From: an uncultured Vampirovibrio sp.
GTDB taxonomy: Bacteria; Cyanobacteriota; Vampirovibrionia; Gastranaerophilales; Gastranaerophilaceae
Direction of reading: 5' to 3'
Assembly (NCBI GenBank): GCA_910578465.1
Contig: CAJTPW010000001.1
Location: forward strand, 1 to 64,000
Length of the DNA stretch: 64,000 bases
The notes below the pieces were generated by a model. The model did no database searches. It saw only the letters and a program-made list of their open reading frames with translations, and was not told where the DNA came from. Shown one piece after another: positions 32,629-40,204 of the stretch (position 1 is the stretch's first letter; each line of letters opens with the position of its first letter). A program made the position numbers and the translations under genes.

Positions 32629-33816
32629 TTATTCTGCAAGATAGTTTTCCATAATGTTAATTCTTGCAGCTTCAAGAAGAACAAAATCTACCTGTTGAGA
32701 GTGGTGGTTGTAGAAGTTGTGTCCTTTGAATACGTTATAGCCTATTTTTTGAAGCACAGGGTTGTGAGTGAATTCGCGAACTTTCGGTACCGCATTCCCA
32801 ACCGTAATGAACTCAACTCCTGAATCGCTGCTGTTTCTGTCAAGCAGGGTTTCAGTCTGGAATACCATTTGAGCATTTTTTATCAGAGTTGTGCCTTTTT
32901 TAGCTTTTTGAATTGTTCCTTTGAATTCTCTTCCGATAGGAATCAGAAGGATTTTATCCTTTGTAACAAAGTTTACAAGGGTTCTTGCGATGAATTCGTC
33001 CCCTTCTTTTGCTTCTTTAGACCATACGCAGTCCATAACGCCCAAGGGAAGCACTGTTCCTGCAGGAAGAATTGCTATGTTGCCGTCCAAATATGCATTT
33101 TCAAGAACATAACCGTCAACTCTTTTGGGCATTGCGCTTTGGAGCTTTGTGTTCGGGTGTACTTTTACTCTTTCAAGCATATTGTAAATAAATACGGCAA
33201 GCTCACCTCTTGTTGCAGGGCGGTTTGGCATCAAAAGCCCTTCTTCGCCGGGTCTTACAACAATTGAATGCAGCTGTTCCGCTTTACCTGTTCTTGTTAG
33301 AGCCCATTTTGGAAGCTCTTTCAAGTCGCGATAAACGGGAGCAAGGATTTCGGTTGCCTGCTCCGGAGTTAATTCTTTAAGGTTAAGGGCGCTCATAATT
33401 GTCATAATAACTTCAACCCTTTTAACCTGGCCGTTTGCCATAAAGTTGTTATCGGGTGTGCCGTACATTACACCGTAATGTGAAGCAATTTGAATGTCCC
33501 TGTATGCCCAGTGTTTTTTACTTAAATCTTTATAGTTTGTAATTGAAAATTCTTTATTTCTTAAATTCAGTGCTTTTGTAATCATAGCCGTAAATTCAGC
33601 CCTTGTTACAAGATCATCGGGTCTGAATGTTCCGTCAGGATATCCTGCAAGAACCCCGATTTTCTTAAGTGCCATTATGGCATCATAAGACCAGTATCCT
33701 TGATGAGTGTCCGAAAAATCATCAGAGGGAGCGGCGATGGCGCCTGAAATTGTGAATGCAAAAAATATTGCGGCTAAGCACAAAAGCTTTTTAAACATCA
33801 TCTTCATACGATTCAT
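32629..33816 (-). CDS. SLH-domain exported protein
   Basis: A 395-residue protein with a Sec signal (FKKLLCLAAIFFAFTISGAIAA). Three S-layer-homology repeats lie at about 33-80 (FSDTHQGYWSYDAIMALKKIGVLAGYPDGTFRPDDLVTRAEFTAMI), 95-140 (YKDLSKKHWAYRDIQIASHYGVMYG) and 145-215 (VYRDLKELPKWALTR, ending RGELAVFIYNML). The C-terminal half (225-380) is beta-rich with no recognised domain. SLH repeats bind pyruvylated wall polymers in many bacteria; in Cyanobacteria they also occur in outer-membrane porins of the SLH-OprB type. No beta-barrel signature is evident here. It lies 20 bases downstream of clpX. Confidence 0.88.
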   Translation of the reverse strand: MNRMKMMFKKLLCLAAIFFAFTISGAIAAPSDDFSDTHQGYWSYDAIMALKKIGVLAGYPDGTFRPDDLVTRAEFTAMITKALNLRNKEFSITNYKDLSKKHWAYRDIQIASHYGVMYGTPDNNFMANGQVKRVEVIMTIMSALNLKELTPEQATEILAPVYRDLKELPKWALTRTGKAEQLHSIVVRPGEEGLLMPNRPATRGELAVFIYNMLERVKVHPNTKLQSAMPKRVDGYVLENAYLDGNIAILPAGTVLPLGVMDCVWSKEAKEGDEFIARTLVNFVTKDKILLIPIGREFKGTIQKAKKGTTLIKNAQMVFQTETLLDRNSSDSGVEFITVGNAVPKVREFTHNPVLQKIGYNVFKGHNFYNHHSQQVDFVLLEAARINIMENYLAE

Positions 33817-33836
33817 TTCTTTTTCCTTACTTGTTT

Positions 33837-35147
33837 TTATGCAATTTCTTCAATGCTGCTTTTGGTGGTTTTACTTGGCAATTCAATAACTTCAGCAACA
33901 TTTAATTTTTTTCTGACTATGTCAGCGGTGATGGTATAAGTTTTTATATCGGTATTTGACGGTACTTCATACATAATATCCGTCATAATTTCTTCTACAA
34001 TTGATCGAAGCGCACGGGCGCCCGTTTTTCTTTTAATAGCTTCTTTTGCGATTAAATCAACCGCATCATCTTCAAAAGTTAATTCAACCCCGTCCATTTT
34101 CATAAGGCAGATATACTGCTTCATAATGGCATTTTTCGGTTTAGTTAAAATCATTTTCAGTGTATCTTCATCAAGCGGGTCTAACACTGAATATACAGGA
34201 ATTCTTCCGATAAATTCGGGAATAAGGCCAAATTTTAATAAATCATCGGGCTGGAGTTTTTTAAGCATTTTTTGTGCCTGAATTTCCTTTTCTTTGGCAC
34301 TTACGGGTTTTGAGCCGAATCCTACCGTACTTGAAGTTCCGCAGCGTCTTTCAACAATTTTATCAAGCCCCACAAATGCACCGCCCACAATAAAGAGGAT
34401 ATTTGATGTATCAATCTGGATAAACTCCTGATGAGGATGTTTTCTTCCGCCCTGCGGAGGAACATTTGCAACAGTGCCTTCAATCATTTTTAACAGAGCC
34501 TGCTGTACGCCTTCGCCCGATACATCCCTTGTAATTGAAGGGTTTTCAGACTTTCTTGCAATTTTATCGATTTCATCAATATAAATAATGCCGCGTTCAG
34601 CCTTTTGAGCGTTGTAATCGGCCGCCTGATACAATCTAAGGAGAATATTTTCAACATCATCACCCACATACCCTGCTTCTGTAAGAGTTGTAGCGTCCGC
34701 AACCGCAAAAGGCACATTTAACATCTTTGCAAGTGTTTGTGCCAGAAGGGTTTTACCTGAACCCGTGGGGCCGACTAAAAGTATGTTGCTCTTTTGAATT
34801 TCCACTTCCGGTTTTTCACTGTTTGTATCCATATTGTGGGCAATTCTTTTATAGTGGTTGTAAACCGCAACGGAAAGCACCTTTTTAGCGTCCTGCTGGC
34901 CTACAATGTGTTCATCAAGGTATGCCTTAATTTCTGCAGGTTTTGGAATGCCCTCAAAGAGCTGGTCTAAATCCGAAATTTTATCGTCCTGTTTGATGTT
35001 GAAAAGTTCTTCATCAAGAATTTCATTACAAAGCTCGATACATTCATCGCAAATGCAAACATCGGGGCCTGCGATGAGTTTTTTCACCTGGTCCTGTGTT
35101 TTCCCGCAAAAGGAACATTTTAAATTAGGATCATCATTTTTGGGCAT
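33837..35147 (-). CDS. clpX: ClpX ATPase of the ClpXP protease
   Basis: The unfoldase that feeds substrates to ClpP. The 436-residue protein starts with a four-Cys zinc-binding domain (Cys11, 14, 33, 36), then a AAA+ module with Walker A GPTGSGKT (126-133), Walker B IIYIDEIDKI and the RKH pore loop in GGRKHPHQE. Sensor 2 lies in KTGARALRS. The ClpP-docking loop is present as IPVYSVLDPLDEDT with a degenerate IGF-type tripeptide (IGR). Gene order tig-clpP-clpX is the standard one; the spacing to clpP is about 80 bases. Confidence 0.97.
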   Translation of the reverse strand: MPKNDDPNLKCSFCGKTQDQVKKLIAGPDVCICDECIELCNEILDEELFNIKQDDKISDLDQLFEGIPKPAEIKAYLDEHIVGQQDAKKVLSVAVYNHYKRIAHNMDTNSEKPEVEIQKSNILLVGPTGSGKTLLAQTLAKMLNVPFAVADATTLTEAGYVGDDVENILLRLYQAADYNAQKAERGIIYIDEIDKIARKSENPSITRDVSGEGVQQALLKMIEGTVANVPPQGGRKHPHQEFIQIDTSNILFIVGGAFVGLDKIVERRCGTSSTVGFGSKPVSAKEKEIQAQKMLKKLQPDDLLKFGLIPEFIGRIPVYSVLDPLDEDTLKMILTKPKNAIMKQYICLMKMDGVELTFEDDAVDLIAKEAIKRKTGARALRSIVEEIMTDIMYEVPSNTDIKTYTITADIVRKKLNVAEVIELPSKTTKSSIEEIA

Positions 35148-35228
35148 TTATTTATTCTCCTTGCTCTAAAATTTTAGAGCACAATTTGCATTTTTGATTT
35201 TTGTCTGATTGTATTTTTTTTAATTGTA

Positions 35229-35819
35229 CTATTTATTTTCTTCCATTGTGATAATTTTGTCAATCATACCATATTCAAGAGCTTCTTCAGGGGTCATAAT
35301 ATAATCCCTGTCAGTGTCTTTTTCGATTTTTTTAAGCGGCTGTCCCGTATTTGAAGACAGGATTGAATTTAAAGATTTTTTAATTCTTAAGATTTCATTT
35401 GCCTGAATTTCAATATCGGTTGCCTGACCCTGTGCGCCGCCCAGAGGCTGGTGAATCAACACTCTTGAATGCGGAAGAGCAAGCCTTTTGCCTTTTGTAC
35501 CTGATGACAACAGGAACGCGCCCATTGAAGCGGCCTGTCCCAGACAAATTGTTGATACATCCGCTCTGATATGCTGCATTGTATCATATATTGCAAAGCC
35601 TGCCGTAACAGAACCACCCGGAGAATTTATATAAAGCATAATATCTTTATCAGGGTTTTCTGAATCAAGAAGCAAAAGCTGCGCTACGATAAGGTTTGCA
35701 ACCATATCATCAATCGGAGTTCCAAGGAAAATAATTCTTTCCCTTAAAAGCCTTGAAAATATGTCGAAAGACCTTTCGCCGCGTGAAGATTGTTCTATTA
35801 CTACAGGTACAAAACTCAT
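35229..35819 (-). CDS. clpP: ClpP protease subunit
   Basis: The serine protease barrel subunit, 196 residues. The catalytic triad is visible: Ser98 in GQAASMGAFLL, His123 in HSRVLIHQPLGG and Asp172 in DTDRDYIM. The oxyanion-hole segment LYINSPGGSVTAG is intact. It begins MSFVPVVIEQSSRGER, typical of a short N-terminal propeptide. It sits between tig and clpX. Confidence 0.98.
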   Translation of the reverse strand: MSFVPVVIEQSSRGERSFDIFSRLLRERIIFLGTPIDDMVANLIVAQLLLLDSENPDKDIMLYINSPGGSVTAGFAIYDTMQHIRADVSTICLGQAASMGAFLLSSGTKGKRLALPHSRVLIHQPLGGAQGQATDIEIQANEILRIKKSLNSILSSNTGQPLKKIEKDTDRDYIMTPEEALEYGMIDKIITMEENK

Positions 35820-35893
35820 ATTTTATCCTTTCAAATTACTTTGCTTTTTGGTCTGTTAATTTTATTGGCAGAGGCTTTTTAAGCCTTTTTGCC

Positions 35894-37189
35894 TTATTTT
35901 GCATTGAATGTGTTTTTATCAAGCAAAATTTCATTTACCTTTTTGGTTGCAATCTGTTGTGTTATAACAGCGAACATACCGGGGTTTTGCCTGATTTCTT
36001 CAAAAATCTGCGCACCGGTTGTATGATATAATCTTGCGATTTCGTTTACCTGCTCCAATATATCATCCTGACCGATTTTTATATCCTCTTCTTTTGCGAT
36101 TTTTTCAACAATTAAAGAGTTTTTAATGCGTTTTACGGCTTCTTCTCTGAACTTTTTGTCTACTTCTTCTTTTCCTTCTTTTTCAACAAGCTCATCAAAG
36201 TTTTGGCCGTGACGTTCCGCATTTTGTTTGGTTTCGTTTCTGATAGCGTCAATTTCTCTGTCTACCATAGTTTCCTGGATGTCGATTTTGGTTTCATCCA
36301 CTACCTTATTAAATATTGCTTCGATTTTTCTTCTGTCATTTTCATTCTTTTCGGCTTCATCGATGAACTTTTGAATATCGGCTTTAAGAGCATCCAAAGT
36401 ATCGAATTTACCTGCTTTTTTAGCAAGTTCATCATTCAATTCGGGAAGATTTCTTGTTTTGATTTCATGAAGCTTAATTTTAAACTGTGCCTTAGCGCCT
36501 TTAAGCTTGTCCTGATGGTAGTTTTCAGGGAAAGTTACATCAATTGTAAATTCTTCACCTTTTTTATGTCCTACAAGTCCTTCCGCAAAACCGGGGATAA
36601 AGTTTGAATGTGCAAGGTCTAATGTATAATTTTTGCCTGCGCCGTGCTCAATTGCTTCATCGCCTACAAAACCTTCAAAGTCAAACACAACCGTATCATC
36701 AGCTTTTGTTTCGCGGTCTTCATCAGCAGTTTCAAGAGTTGAAAATCTTTGCTGAATATTTTCAAGTTCCTTGTCCAGAGCGTCTTTTTCGGACTTAAAC
36801 TCTTCAAAATCAACCTTGTTTTCTTTATATTTTGCAAGCTTAACTTCGGGTTTTAATTCAGCTTTTACGGTAAGCTTCATATCTTTTCCCGTTTCAAAAT
36901 CGTAAGATTCAATATATGGCTGCATTGCAAGGTCAAGTTTGTGTTCTTCCGTTACCTTTGAAAATTCTTTCGGGAAAAGGTCTTCAATGGCTTCAGCCTT
37001 GATTCTTTCGGCTCCAACATATTTTTCAACAATGTTTTTAGGCGCTTTTCCTTTTCTAAAGCCTGCAATGTTTACATTTTGGCTGATTTTTCTAAAAGCC
37101 TTGTTGTAAGCGTTTTCTGCTTCTTTAGCATCAATTGTCATATCAATTTTTGCAACGTTGCCTTCTAAAATTTCAAGTTTACTTGTCAT
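35894..37189 (-). CDS. tig: Trigger factor
   Basis: The ribosome-bound chaperone, 431 residues. The N-terminal ribosome-binding domain has GFRKGKAPKNIVEKYVG (about 42-58), covering the L23-binding signature. A PPIase (FKBP-like) domain follows at about 160-245 (DTVVFDFEGFVGDEAIE, FIPGFAEGLVGHKKGEEFTI). The remaining half is the helical C-terminal arm domain (EIDAIRNETKQNAERHGQNFDELVEKEGKEEV). It is first in the tig-clpP-clpX run and is divergent from nanE. Confidence 0.97.
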   Translation of the reverse strand: MTSKLEILEGNVAKIDMTIDAKEAENAYNKAFRKISQNVNIAGFRKGKAPKNIVEKYVGAERIKAEAIEDLFPKEFSKVTEEHKLDLAMQPYIESYDFETGKDMKLTVKAELKPEVKLAKYKENKVDFEEFKSEKDALDKELENIQQRFSTLETADEDRETKADDTVVFDFEGFVGDEAIEHGAGKNYTLDLAHSNFIPGFAEGLVGHKKGEEFTIDVTFPENYHQDKLKGAKAQFKIKLHEIKTRNLPELNDELAKKAGKFDTLDALKADIQKFIDEAEKNENDRRKIEAIFNKVVDETKIDIQETMVDREIDAIRNETKQNAERHGQNFDELVEKEGKEEVDKKFREEAVKRIKNSLIVEKIAKEEDIKIGQDDILEQVNEIARLYHTTGAQIFEEIRQNPGMFAVITQQIATKKVNEILLDKNTFNAK

Positions 37190-37273
37190 AAATCACCTAT
37201 ATTATTTCTAATTATGTATAATAGTATAACCTAAAAACAAAAATCATGGTCAATTTGGTGTATAATTTTAAAT

Positions 37274-37999
37274 ATGGGCAATACAGAAATTTTAAACAAA
37301 TTAAAAAACCAAATAATTGTTTCAGTCCAAAGTTCCTTTGGGGAACCATTGTATGATGAAAATGTTATGATTGCAATGATTAAATCGGTTATAGCCGGAG
37401 GGGCCACTGCTCTAAGGCTTGCGGGGGCAAGGGATATTAAAAATACGCGCGAAATTTGTCCCGAATTCCCGATTATCGGTATTACAAAACCGAAAATTAT
37501 TCCTGAAAATTTTGAGGAATTGGTCTATATAACCCCATCCACAGAGGATTGCAGGGTTGCAATCGAAGCGGGAGCGGATGTTGTCGCCTTTGACGGTACA
37601 ATGAGAAAACGCGCGTCGGGAGAGACTTTGGAGGATATCATAAACTTTATACATTCTTGCGGAAAGCTTGCAATGGCAGATATTTCAACGCTTGAGGAGG
37701 CTATAAATGCCTCAAATCTCGGCTGTGACATAGTTTCAACCACATTGAGCGGATATACGAAAGAAAGCATAGAATTCAACAAAAAGGCGGGTAAAAACCC
37801 TGAAGAGCCTGACTATGAGCTTCTAACGGCGATAGTTGAATCGGTAAAATGCCCCGTAATTCTTGAAGGGCGCATTTGGGAGCCTTCTCAGGCGGCTAAA
37901 GCCTTTGAAATCGGGGCTTTTTCGGTTGTTATAGGGTCTGCAATAACAAGGCCGCATGAAATAACTAAAAGATTTATAAAGAAAGGGCTGAAAGTATGA
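37274..37999 (+). CDS. nanE: N-acylglucosamine-6-phosphate 2-epimerase
   Basis: It converts ManNAc-6-phosphate to GlcNAc-6-phosphate. The 241-residue TIM-barrel has IVSVQSSFGEPLYD at the N-terminus, GGATALRLAGARDIKNTREI, PIIGITKPK, AGADVVAFDGTMRKR and VILEGRIWEPSQAAKAFEIGAFSVVIGSAITRP. All are typical. It overlaps the following ROK kinase by four bases. No sialic-acid lyase (nanA), transporter or nag genes are in the window. Confidence 0.94.
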   Translation: MGNTEILNKLKNQIIVSVQSSFGEPLYDENVMIAMIKSVIAGGATALRLAGARDIKNTREICPEFPIIGITKPKIIPENFEELVYITPSTEDCRVAIEAGADVVAFDGTMRKRASGETLEDIINFIHSCGKLAMADISTLEEAINASNLGCDIVSTTLSGYTKESIEFNKKAGKNPEEPDYELLTAIVESVKCPVILEGRIWEPSQAAKAFEIGAFSVVIGSAITRPHEITKRFIKKGLKV

Positions 38000-38892
38000 T
38001 AAATACAGGGAAAAAGGCACTTGGTATAGACATTGGCGGCACAAAAATTTATGCTGCAATTGTGGATAAAGAGGGCAAAATCCTTACTGTGCCTGAAAAA
38101 TATGCCACTCCAAAAACCGTTGAAGGTATTAAAGAAACCCTTTCAAATATTATCGAAAAGTACTCAAAAGACGCGTCAGTTGCAGCTATAGCTACTGCAG
38201 GCGCCGTAAATAATGAAAATACAAAAATTTTATCTTCGACTGCAAATTTGGTTGAAGGATATTCTGAAATTGATTTTCAGTCTTTATGCCCCAAACCCCC
38301 CGTTTTTCTTGAAAATGATGCCAATTGTGCTGCGTGGGCCGAACATACCGTGGGGGCTGCAAAGGGCTCTGCGCACTCGATTACGGTTACTCTCGGAACG
38401 GGCGTCGGCGGCGGCATTATAGTTAATAACAAACTTTTGAAGGGAAAGTCAGGTGCTGCGGGCGAAATGCACTTTAAAATGTCTCTTGAACGTAAAAGAC
38501 CTTGTACCTGCGGCACTTACGATTGTTTTGAATCTTATGTTTCAGGCAGGGGGCTTGCTTTAACCTATCGCGACATCTTAAATCGAGATATATCAACATA
38601 TCAGCTTATTGAACGAGCCAAAGAAGGCGATGCGGGCTGTATTTTAGCGCTTGATATTTGGCAAAGACATCTTGCTGACGGACTTATCGGGCTTAACGAT
38701 ATTTTTGATACGGAAATTTTTGTGTTAAGCGGCTCTATGGCTGAATTTGTGGAGGTTGAATATGTTCAAAACCTTGTCAATAAGGAAGTTGTGACGACAC
38801 CGACACAGGTTAAACACGCTTCTGCAGGGAACTTTGCGGGTCTTATCGGTGCGGCGCTTCTTGCCTTTAATAAGATGCAAGACTCTTTGTAA
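37996..38892 (+). CDS. nanK: ROK-family sugar kinase, probably N-acetylmannosamine kinase
   Basis: A 298-residue ROK kinase. The phosphate loop is IDIGGTKIYAAIVD. The ROK signature appears as VTLGTGVGGGIIVNNKL, with GAAGEMHF supplying the zinc His, and CTCGTYDCFES completing the zinc site. The catalytic Asp is in ENDANCAAWAEH. Overlap with nanE (ATGA) supports a ManNAc kinase role, giving a ManNAc to ManNAc-6-P to GlcNAc-6-P route. Glucokinase or other ROK activity cannot be excluded from motifs. Confidence 0.85.
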   Translation: MINTGKKALGIDIGGTKIYAAIVDKEGKILTVPEKYATPKTVEGIKETLSNIIEKYSKDASVAAIATAGAVNNENTKILSSTANLVEGYSEIDFQSLCPKPPVFLENDANCAAWAEHTVGAAKGSAHSITVTLGTGVGGGIIVNNKLLKGKSGAAGEMHFKMSLERKRPCTCGTYDCFESYVSGRGLALTYRDILNRDISTYQLIERAKEGDAGCILALDIWQRHLADGLIGLNDIFDTEIFVLSGSMAEFVEVEYVQNLVNKEVVTTPTQVKHASAGNFAGLIGAALLAFNKMQDSL

Positions 38893-39040
38893 TAATTTTT
38901 TATGTCTGAAATTATTCTGTAACAACTGTTTTGAACTTTTGCGACGGTTAAAACCGTTTGCAGCGTTGATTTTACCAAATTATATTTATATAAAACTTCT
39001 TTAAATCCTTGCCCGGAGTGTTTTTGACGTATGGCAAACC

Positions 39041-39220
39041 CTACAGAATTTTTAAAATTTCTTCAAATTTATCTTGCATAATTTTGTTTAAGTATAAAAA
39101 TTGATAATCTCCCGTGCCGATTTCTTCATGGTGGCTCAGAGCGTCTGTTAACAGCATATTTAAGTAGTTTAGCCCTTGTATGTGCTTTTTTATACGGTTC
39201 AATTTTTGTCTTGTGTTCAT
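39041..39220 (-). CDS. Small helical protein of 59 residues
   Basis: A 180-base frame on the minus strand runs from ATG (39220) to TAG. It starts MNTRQKLNRIKKHIQGLNYL and ends FEEILKIL. It is almost entirely helical, basic in the first half and with no membrane segment. A purine-rich AAGGAAAG lies about 9-16 bases before the ATG. It sits divergently from the XRE regulator gene, with about 100 bases between the starts. The layout recalls small regulator-controlled pairs, but I recognise no family. The rest of 38893-39321 holds only this gene and the regulator's upstream region. Confidence 0.6.
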   Translation of the reverse strand: MNTRQKLNRIKKHIQGLNYLNMLLTDALSHHEEIGTGDYQFLYLNKIMQDKFEEILKIL

Positions 39221-39284
39221 GGAAAATACTTTCCTTATAATTCCTAATATAAAGCTAATTTATAGAATTTTTGTTCATGGTATG

Positions 39285-39316
39285 AATTGTTTATTTTGTT
39301 AGTATAGCGAACAATT
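39285..39316. promoter_or_regulatory. Candidate operator in the divergent intergenic region
   Basis: AATTGTT (39285-39291) and AACAATT (39310-39316) form a perfect inverted repeat with an 18-base spacer. It ends five bases before the XRE gene start. This is a natural autoregulatory site for the repressor, but binding is inferred. Confidence 0.45.
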
Positions 39317-39321
39317 AAAAA

Positions 39322-39534
39322 ATGGACAAGAGATATTTACAAAAATTTGCAAAAAATCTAAAGCGCCTTAGAAAGGAAAAAGGTCTTGTGCAGGATGATT
39401 TTTCATGTGCAAAAATTTCGCGTTCAATGTATGCCCACGCAGAACTTGCAAATTCAGACATTACATTGTCTAAAATCAAGGCTATTGCTGATATTATGGG
39501 GGTCCATCCAAAAGAACTTCTGGATTTTGATTAA
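39322..39534 (+). CDS. XRE-family HTH regulator
   Basis: A 70-residue protein that is essentially one HTH_3 domain: LQKFAKNLKRLRKEKGLVQDDFS, then ISRSMYAHAELANSDITLSKIKAIADIMGVHPKELL. It is like phage Cro/CI or toxin-antitoxin-type repressors and lacks any sensor domain. It probably represses its own promoter and perhaps the divergent 59-residue gene. It is convergent with rsmG, with only four bases between stops. Confidence 0.9.
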   Translation: MDKRYLQKFAKNLKRLRKEKGLVQDDFSCAKISRSMYAHAELANSDITLSKIKAIADIMGVHPKELLDFD

Positions 39535-39538
39535 TTGT

Positions 39539-40204
39539 CTAAAAATCAAACACAACAAGGTTTCTTGTTGTTTCAATATCCACAGGCAGGCTATACGGTA
39601 CAATTTCAGGGGTTTTCAGGTTTTTATGTGCCGATAAAGCCTCTTCTATCTCTGTTTCAACTTCTTTTGCTTTGTAAAAAATTCCGTAGCCGACCTGTTT
39701 TAGGTGAGCTTTAGCCAGAGGCAGAATGTCTTTAATTTTTCCTACAGCCCGAAAAGTAACAATATCAACGTTTTGGCAGGGAAAATCTTCTGCTCTTCCG
39801 TATAAAATTTGTAAATTCTGTAGGCCTAAATTTTCTTTTATAAGTTCTAAAAATTTTGTCTTTTTTTGCCTTGAATCATTCGCTATAACTGTAATTTGCG
39901 GAAATACAAGTGCCAAGATAATACTCGGAAAACCGCCGCCCGTGCCTATATCCATTAGTTTTGCACCAGATTGCCCGTCTGTTTTAGAATTTAAAAGCGG
40001 CAAAAATTTCTTCCATAAAACAATCGAAAGGCTGTCATAGATGTGCTTTTCAAACAGATTAGGAACTTCATTCTTGCTCATTAAATTTGTATGCGAATTA
40101 TATTCAAGGAAAAGTTCTTCCCATTTTTCAAAGGCTAAAACCTGCTCCTTGCTTAGCTTTAAGCTTAATTTATTTTCGATGGTCAATATTTGATTTTTAT
40201 TCAT
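39539..40204 (-). CDS. rsmG: 16S rRNA (guanine527-N7)-methyltransferase RsmG
   Basis: It methylates G527 of 16S rRNA. The start at 40204 (221 residues, MNKNQILTIENKLSLKL) is chosen over 40228 because conserved sequence begins there; it overlaps the stop of the upstream gene. The family phrases are present: FEKWEELFLEYNSHTNL (with NLMSKNE), HIYDSL, the SAM-binding MDIGTGGGFPSIILAL, and DIVTFRAVGKIKDIL. It overlaps the upstream P-loop/TPR gene by 8 bases. Confidence 0.95.
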   Translation of the reverse strand: MNKNQILTIENKLSLKLSKEQVLAFEKWEELFLEYNSHTNLMSKNEVPNLFEKHIYDSLSIVLWKKFLPLLNSKTDGQSGAKLMDIGTGGGFPSIILALVFPQITVIANDSRQKKTKFLELIKENLGLQNLQILYGRAEDFPCQNVDIVTFRAVGKIKDILPLAKAHLKQVGYGIFYKAKEVETEIEEALSAHKNLKTPEIVPYSLPVDIETTRNLVVFDF

